From Anagrus nilaparvatae (taxonomy: Eukaryota; Arthropoda; Insecta; Hymenoptera; Mymaridae), in contig JAKSXM010000007.1 of the NCBI GenBank assembly GCA_022575985.1, forward strand, positions 66,742,501 to 66,806,500: a stretch of 64,000 nt of DNA, given 5' to 3'. The notes beneath the pieces were generated by a model that saw only the letters and a program-made list of their open reading frames with translations, made no database searches and had not been told where the DNA came from. Position 1 is the stretch's first letter. Every line of letters begins with the position of its first letter. A program made the position numbers and the translations under genes. Below are positions 58,034-64,000 of the stretch, in pieces.

Positions 58034-60314
58034 AACTTGTGAACAGTTTATTTATTCATAAATTTTTTACATTGTTATTTACATTTGGCAAAATAAACTT
58101 ACAAAATGCCTGACTTATTTTGATGTATATACATATTTACATATTTACATTTTATTTTATTTAAACTTAATGGCGAAATTTATTCGCACTTAAAGTCTGT
58201 CTTTTTTATAATTATTCATTTATTAATTACTTTGTATAACTTTTAATATTATTTTTATTCTGTTCTTTTTGATTACATTTTTTTTGATTCCGCTATAAGG
58301 GAAAAAAAATGTTTTAAATGGTCTGAAGAGAGACTCTAACAGGCCAAAAGAAAAAAAACACTTGTTGCTTCTGGTTATTTTTATTTGTTGTTATGATTGA
58401 TTTTTAATTTTTCTTTTATCTTGATTTTTAAATTGTTTAATTCTGAAATTTTCTCTGTCTTTTAATTCTTTTATGTACTTTTCATTATCTTCTAACCACC
58501 AATACTTTTTCTTAGCTCTATCAAAATTGTAAAGGTCTATTTCCGGTATGCTTTCTGAAAAAGATTTATTATCTGTATAAATTTGTGTATTATTTTGTAA
58601 CTCTAAATTTATTCTTTTATCCGCCTTGTTACTTATCCAGTTGTGAATAATAGGTACATTATATTCATTTTGTATCAGTCCTTTTTTGTCTACAAATATA
58701 AACCCTTCAGGGGGTATATATCTAGATTTTAGTACATTTTTCTATTTATTCGCTATCTATTTTTATTAAGTCTTGTATTATATTGTTGTTTATTATATTT
58801 TTAATTGAATTAAAATAAGATCTGGTTAAATTTATTATAAAATTATCAAACCTAGGAATTTTAGCTATGTCATATATTTTTTTATTTGTATGATATTTTT
58901 TGTAATTTTCATTTTTATCTCTGTTTACATTGCCACATATTCTTAAACATTTTCTTTCAAATATTCTTAGCTACTCCATCATCAACATATTTATGTTGTA
59001 CCAACATGGAGCTGCATACGTCAGTATAGACCTTATTAGAAGCATATAGCAAATAACTTTTGCTCTTGAATTTAAGTATTTAGAGTGGAATAATCTGCTA
59101 TTTTTAAAAAAAAGTAGTTAGCTTTTCTGATTAGTACATCTATTTAAATATTTAATCTAAGTAGGTTATCTATCTGGAATCCTAAGTATTTAACTACTTT
59201 TTTAATTGGTATTTCTTCTTCTGTATCTTTATTTTTGATTGTTACTATAAATTCATTTTCGCTTTTTTTTCCATTTTTGATGAAAATTCTAGAGGTCTTC
59301 TTATTATTATTGTTTTACATTTATTTGCATTAATCTTCATGATCCAGTTTAGATAATAGTCTTTTATTTTATTTATCAGTATGTTCATTTTATCTTCCAT
59401 TTTCTTAATGTTTTTTCCTACTACTCCAATAATTAAAACATCAGCAATCGCTGTTGTAAAATTCTCTTCCTTTGTGTTAAGGTCAAATAAGTTGAGTATA
59501 TCACTATTAAGAATATTAAATAATTTAGTTGAATTAATTGTTCCTTGCTGTAGTCCATTTTCAATTTTGCCTATTATCCTTGCTTTAGTGTTATTTGTAG
59601 ATACAATAAAAATTCTATTCCTTATCATATTATCTATTAAATAATTAAATTTTTATCGAAATTTTTTCTTTTTAATTTATACATCAATCCATCTGTCCAT
59701 ACTAAATCAAAAACTTTCTCTAGACCTATCAGACATAGGATAACTTTTTTTTTGTCGTTGAGAGCATTGCATGTTTTGCTGATTAGGTTGTTTATTGCAT
59801 GTGTTGTGGCATGGTTTCATCTAAAACCAAACTGTTGATCTGGTATTATTTTTTTTAACTCACAGGGTCTGCTTATAGGGTTATTAATTATTGCTTCATA
59901 TATTCTATCCAGATTTGATAATAGACTTACAGGTCTGTTGTTTTCTGGAACTTTTTGATCCTTATCAACTTTTCTTAGATATACCAGTTTTGCTATTTTC
60001 CATTTCTTTGGGAAGTATAATCTGTTTGTTGCATTATTATAGATGCTGGCTAATTTTTGTTAATAACTTTTTGGTAAATTTTTTAATACTACATTTGGGA
60101 TGGTATTGAATCCTGTTGGTGTTTTATTTGGGGTTCTTTTTACTATATTTATTACTTCTTTTGTGTTTGTAAATAAATTGTTTTCTTCATCTACTAATTT
60201 TGGATTATATGCTGGATTTTTATTTGTAAAGTTGGTGATAGTATTATTTTCAATTTGAAAATTCAAATTATTTGTTATTATATTAGCTTCTTCTTTTATT
60301 AGTTCTGATAATCT
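58034..60314 (-). mobile_element. LINE (non-LTR retrotransposon) remnant inside a tRNA-Lys copy
   Basis: Bounded by AAGTCTGATGCTC (58021-58033) and AAGTCTGATGTTC (60315-60327), a 13-bp target duplication with one mismatch. Reading on the minus strand, the open pieces give reverse transcriptase blocks in order from ~60266 down to ~58400. Truncated at its 5' end (no endonuclease domain seen), with several stops. Confidence 0.75.
58400..60266 (-). pseudogene. Reverse transcriptase of a jockey-like LINE, decayed
   Basis: Blocks in order: 60266-60063 with TPNKTPTGFNTIPNVVLKNL; about 59950-59840 with PENNRPVSLLSNLDRIYEAI and IIPDQQFGFR; about 59740-59700 with LEKVFDLVWTDGL; 59628-59245 with GLQQGTINSTKLFNILNSDI. 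The catalytic YADD position has decayed to AIADVLIIG. A lysine-rich tail (about 58900-58400; WWLEDNEKYIKELKDREN) has the usual C-terminal feel. Several stops and frame shifts; inactive. Family assignment rests on the RT block order and is approximate. Confidence 0.75.
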
Positions 60315-60348
60315 AAGTCTGATGTTCTACCGACTGAGTTATCTAGGC
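60315..60348 (-). pseudogene. tRNA-Lys fragment, right side of the LINE insertion
   Basis: Minus sense: GCCTAGATAACTCAGTCGGT then AGAACATCAGACTT, the 5' half of tRNA-Lys with a few substitutions; it continues into the same flank as the intact gene (cgttgggcattgaggctcta). Confidence 0.75.
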
Positions 60349-60800
60349 CGTTGGGCATTGAGGCTCTATTTACATCTTTTATACCTAATTTTTAATATAA
60401 GTTATAGTTTATTTACTTTAATATATATAATTAATATATATAATAATTTTTAATATATATTATAAATTTTTATTTAACTAGGGGGTAAGTCCCCTGCGCG
60501 CTAAAGTGCGTCAACCCCCTACAAAATCATATTTCATATTTTATCACAGTAAAACTGGCTCAATTCAATAATAAAAACAGTTTTACAGTAAGATTTAGAT
60601 TGTAACTAATGAACTTTTTCCATAATTTTAATAAACAATTATTATTTTTATTTTCAAAATTTATCTAAAAAAAAATGTTTAGTATTGCAAATATTGCATA
60701 CTGTCAGAACCCTTTTCATACCTCAAAGTAAATTTTTCTTTTTGCCCTGGATGGAGAAATCAAGAACGAAATTTTATAATAGGATGACAAAATATTCGAA
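60349..60800. repeat. Duplicated tRNA-associated segment, copy 3 (empty hAT site)
   Basis: Same order as copy 1: 'ctctatttacatcttttata', G/C hairpin, 'cctacaaaatcatatttcat', then GATTGTAACTAATGAACTTT where copy 1 carries the hAT element. This gives the unoccupied state of the site. Confidence 0.8.
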
Positions 60801-60847
60801 TGAGTTTTCACATATTATGTGTCGCATCTACAGATATTTCATTAGTA

Positions 60848-61580
60848 CAGGAATCCCTCGTTATCCGCGGGGGTTACGTTCCTGAAAAGTACCGCGGATA
60901 ACAAAACCGCGGATAATAAAATCTTACTCTTATGGCAAAATAAGGGTTACGTTCGTAGAAATTAAAATGATATAAAAATTTATTTTTTTTTTCTTATAAA
61001 AATGATTTTTTGACTAAAAGTACGTAAATTTATTTCTAAAAATACAAAATTTCAATGAAAGTAAGTTCAGGATCAATTTTTCTGTTAAAGAAAGTCTTTC
61101 ATCCGCGATTGTTTTGCTCGTCTTAAAAATGGCAGTTAGTAAGGAATTTATGATTTGTAAAATGGTTTTTCGTTGAGAGAAACATTTGGTTCGGTTACTG
61201 GCACTTTTTTCACCATTATCAATCAAATCCTAAATTTTGAGTTTATCCGCGATATTTATGACGCTCCTTGCGCGAGATGGTGTATTCTTATATGATTGAG
61301 GTGTTTTCCTTGATTGAGGAGCCATTATAATTACGAAATACAATTTTATTTTATAAAATTGAAAATAAAAATGAAAAAAAAATTAATGTAGGTTAGGAAA
61401 AAATTATAAATATTCTAGAAAATCTGAACATTGTCACACTGAAACAAAATACTTCTTGACGTTATTTTTAAAATTATAACCGCGGATAACGAGAATTTTC
61501 CCACGGAAACCAAGGGATTGGATATTTAGGTCCTACCGCGGATACGGTGAACCGCGGATAATAAAACCGCTGATAAGATT
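60848..61580 (-). mobile_element. pogo/Tigger-like (Tc1/mariner superfamily) remnant
   Basis: Starts TA|CAGGAATCCCTCGTTATCCG, a pogo/Tigger-style terminus. 'ccgcggataacgag' near 61481-61495 is its inverted partner, and several 'accgcggataa' subterminal repeats lie at both sides. Encloses a truncated transposase N-terminus (next entry). The right end is eroded. Confidence 0.65.
61014..61325 (-). pseudogene. N-terminal fragment of a pogo/Tigger-type transposase
   Basis: ATG at 61325 (MAPQSRKTPQSYKNT), then INIADKLKI, an in-frame TAG, and DLIDNGEKSASN. The pattern KLKI-x-DLI-x-NGE-x-SAS is that of the psq/CENP-B type helix-turn-helix of Tigger/pogo transposases. The DDE part is absent; dead copy. 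Confidence 0.6.
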
Positions 61581-61769
61581 AAACATTTTTTATTAAAATT
61601 TATAAAATCAGCGCTATTTGATTTTCTATTTCCAATTTTTCTTACCTTGTTCGACGATGTATTTTTATCAACATTTAAAATTTTATTTTTCGCATTTAAT
61701 TTAGTATTTTTTTGCATTTTTGTATCTGTGAATGTTTTTTCCGATCCTTTGAAATCAAAGCGTATGCAT

Positions 61770-61878
61770 ATTTTCCTCAATGAGGAACCTTTGTTATGGG
61801 TCAAATTTTGATTTGATTTTTTGGCATTTAAGCACGTTTTGGGACCTCAGGAAGCTAAAAAACCGGTTTGAAAAAAAA

Positions 61879-61921
<43 letters not shown>

Positions 61922-62510
61922 ACCGGTAAAACTTCACAACCATTATGGAATTAAGAGCTAATTTTTTTTCAAAAATTTTTTCATCAAAAAATCTCAAACT
62001 ACTTTTTTTTTTAATTTGGATGTAATACCTAATTTATTTCCATGAAAGTACGATTTTTACTCGATATCTCGAATCTGATAATTAATTTTTTGAAAATTTT
62101 TTACGCAAATTTTTCGCCACAAAAAAAATACAAAAAACACCAAATTTTTTTTCTCTTTAACGTGGTACCTAATTTATTTCTATGAAATTACTAGTTTTAG
62201 AAATTTGGTTTATAGTAACTTTTTTGGATTTGATACGGAATTTTTTCAAAATTTTTTTCTCAAAATTAAAAAAACAAAAAAATTTTAAAAACTGTAATAG
62301 TATTTTTTTTTTGTGTAATACTTCATTTAATTTCATGAAAGTAATTATATTTGAAAATTTGTTCCAAAATTTTTGTCAATAAATAAAACTTTTAAAAGTT
62401 AATAGAAATGTATGTATGATTCCATGCTAGTTATCTGTGATATCTGTAGCATTTTGAAGTATTAAGCTCATTGTTTGAGGAATCTTAGTGCCAGCTAGTT
62501 GTCAGAGTAT
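61770..62510 (+). repeat. Dispersed repeat, third member
   Basis: TGAGGAACCTTTGTTATGGG, 'gcacgttttgggacctcagg', GT tract at 61881-61920, AACCGGTAAAACTTCACAAC, 'tcgatatctcgaatctgata', and the end TTTGAGGAATCTTAGTGCCA near 62480. One unit, so it shows the unexpanded form of 5250-6990. The minus frame 61794-61997 (poly-TH) is the microsatellite translated. Confidence 0.8.
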
Positions 62511-62517
62511 TTTTTGA

Positions 62518-62700
62518 GCTGCGCATGCGCGAGAAATCGCTAAAATATCGCTATAACCCTCTTTTTTTAAAATTTGAATTTATCAAAAGTATATAAATAT
62601 AAAATCCTCTAGTAGGTTTCAAAATACTTCTGACACTTTTATGATGAAAATTTTATGATGAAAAAGAGAAATCACTGGGTTATTGACTCCATGCCAATTT
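62518..62700 (-). repeat. Fragment related to the interior of the 43060-46382 transposon
   Basis: In reverse complement it matches 45920-46075: 'tgatttctctttttcatc', 'gaagtattttgaaacctact', 'gcgcatgcgca'. Confidence 0.7.
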
Positions 62701-62916
62701 TCAGATCATTTAAGGACATTTTAGGGGTCGACCAAACCCAGGGTAGCCCTCAAGTGGCTGTTAACGACGAAAATTGGATTGGATACAATGGATTTATGTA
62801 TATGACCATATATTTTAAAATTGCTACTTAACTTTAGAAACAAAAATTTGGAAATGTGTATTAAAAGACTGTCAAAATACATTACACATTGTCAGGTTGT
62901 TTCGCTTCATTATTTT

Positions 62917-63099
62917 TCAATCATGATGCAAGCGTAGGAGCCTGACAAGGATTAAAAAAAATTTACACCTGCTGGAAATTAAATTTGAATCTAGACTTTC
63001 ATTAAAAACTTCCTTGTCGATTGATTTTGTTTGGGTGTTATGTGTAAAATTTTCAAACAGAAGATCATCAGCATACTTGCATATGAAACTTTCAGCCAC
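62917..63099 (-). pseudogene. Reverse transcriptase scrap (YADD box)
   Basis: A 60-residue frame reads ESFICKYADDLLFENFTHNT, then serine/aspartate-rich text ending SRCKFFLILVRL. YADD preceded by a hydrophobic/cysteine stretch and followed, some 35 residues on, by a KC-like pair fits a non-LTR RT palm. Too short to place in a clade; could be chance. Confidence 0.4.
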
Positions 63100-63220
63100 A
63101 GTTTTATGTTGGCTAAAAAATATTTGATATTAAGTTATATTGAATTTTTCTATTTTTAAAAACAAGCTTAAATTATTCACAAGTTATTTAAATAATAAAA
63201 ATATTTTAAATTTGTTTATT

Positions 63221-63303
63221 AAATCCTATCCTATCCTATCCTATATATATATAAATCTTTAATTTTGTATGTTTGTTTGTTTGTTTGTTTGTTTGTTTGT
63301 TTG
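63221..63303. repeat. (TATCC)n followed by (GTTT)n microsatellites
   Basis: Four TATCC units at 63223-63243, a short (TA)n, then about eight GTTT units (63270-63303). Confidence 0.9.
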
Positions 63304-64000
63304 TCCGAAATGGATAAACTAGAAAACGATAAAAGGTAGAGACGCGGGGTTTACGGCAAAAGATGGCAAAAATTACGGGTCAAAACATAGGCTAGGTTGC
63401 GTTTCGATTGATAACGACAAAAAATTTTTATGTTGAAAAAACTGGATTTCCAAGAAAAAAATTTTTATCAAATTTTCAAAAAAAACCAAAAAAACAAAAA
63501 ATCGAGGAAAAATTTTACTATCAAAAAGAATTTCATTCGATATATATTTTTTACGGGTATATTTTTTACGTATCCACCTAAATTTTCAAGGCGATCGGTT
63601 CTATCTATCAAAAGTTACAATAATTTTTCGAAAATTATAAAAGTTTAGGACTAATATTATAATTATTTCTAATTTTTATCAGCCACTGATGTAGTAACTG
63701 AATATAGAAACTAAAAGAAGCTTGAATAGCTATTATCAGACAGAACCCTAGAATGGGTATTCGAGGGAAACAATGAACACTTGTGGATCCTATGGAAGGG
63801 TAGCTAAGCTTTGTATTGCTGATTACTAATTATCTGTCTGGGTTCATATGCCCGTAATTTTTATGATTTAGTAAATTTTAGATAATACTTCGAATAAAAA
63901 AGGTTATTTTACAAAATATTAAGTAACCTAAAACAACATATTTTTGGAAAAATAAAGCCGCAGGGGTCCAGGGGGGCGTAGCCCCCATGGTGGCTGCCGG
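63241..64000 (+). mobile_element. Possible Helitron-like repeat, cut by the window end
   Basis: Begins TATATATAAATCTTTAATTT, GTTTGTTTGTCC and 'gataaactagaa', the style of many insect non-autonomous Helitron/Helentron repeats, with a relative at 36113-36560. Near the window end is a GC hairpin (CCAGGGGGGCGTAGCCCCC). The true 3' terminus (CTRR) is not visible, so the class is a guess. Confidence 0.4.

Noticed and set aside
59381..59644. Plus-strand frame of 87 hydrophobic residues
   Set aside because: Antisense of the LINE reverse transcriptase.
63430..63648. 72-residue lysine/phenylalanine frame
   Set aside because: Lies in the dispersed repeat also present at 36300-36560, where the frame is not kept.

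Overview
The window is nuclear DNA from an arthropod. It is strongly AT-rich, has GT-AG introns, an insect-type zona pellucida (ZP) gene, C2H2 zinc-finger genes, an intact tRNA-Lys gene and very many transposable-element remnants. The style (AT-rich, miniature inverted-repeat elements everywhere, lineage-specific zinc-finger duplicates) suggests an insect, perhaps a hymenopteran such as a parasitoid wasp; that last step is inference. There is no operon logic here. Most of the sequence is repeats surrounding a few genes.

Layout. 1-8188 is AT-rich intergenic DNA with a 1-kb foldback element, a head-to-head pair of tRNA-like arms, and an array of a dispersed repeat with a GT microsatellite. 8189-11472 holds the clearest gene: four exons (574 codons in the window) of a dusky/dusky-like/miniature-type ZP protein of the apical matrix, with a furin-like site and a C-terminal membrane segment. 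Its signal peptide is not in the window. 12300-15690 is intergenic with a palindromic element. 15690-24555 is a decayed coding repeat into which a 7.2-kb element with 185-bp terminal inverted repeats has inserted. The ends and a 4-bp target duplication are visible, and a related copy nearby shows the uninterrupted target. Inside is a higher-order tandem array (239-bp and 926-bp periods) made from exon-like coding modules of a protein I cannot identify. This is the most unusual object in the window.

24990-27792 holds two fragments of a gypsy-like gag/protease remnant. Between them lies a small intact-looking two-exon gene for a cysteine-rich single-pass membrane protein. 27800-30400 holds tandem and inverted-repeat elements. 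30451-31446 and 47717-49315 (minus strand) are paralogous C2H2 zinc-finger genes with the same intron-exon start, inside a large interrupted segmental duplication. 38000-41000 has the tRNA-Lys(TTT) gene, a hAT-type non-autonomous element with a perfect 8-bp target duplication, and a possible THAP-like first exon. 43060-46380 is a decayed DNA transposon with long inverted repeats. A hammerhead-ribozyme-like motif lies at about 47345-47395.

55400-64000 repeats the tRNA-associated segment. It carries a second hAT-type element with its own 8-bp duplication, a LINE remnant lodged in a tRNA-Lys copy, a pogo/Tigger-like remnant, another reverse transcriptase scrap and the start of a possible Helitron-like repeat. 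Genes with a supported function number about four; the rest is the history of insertions, which can be read unusually well because several empty-site copies are present in the same window.
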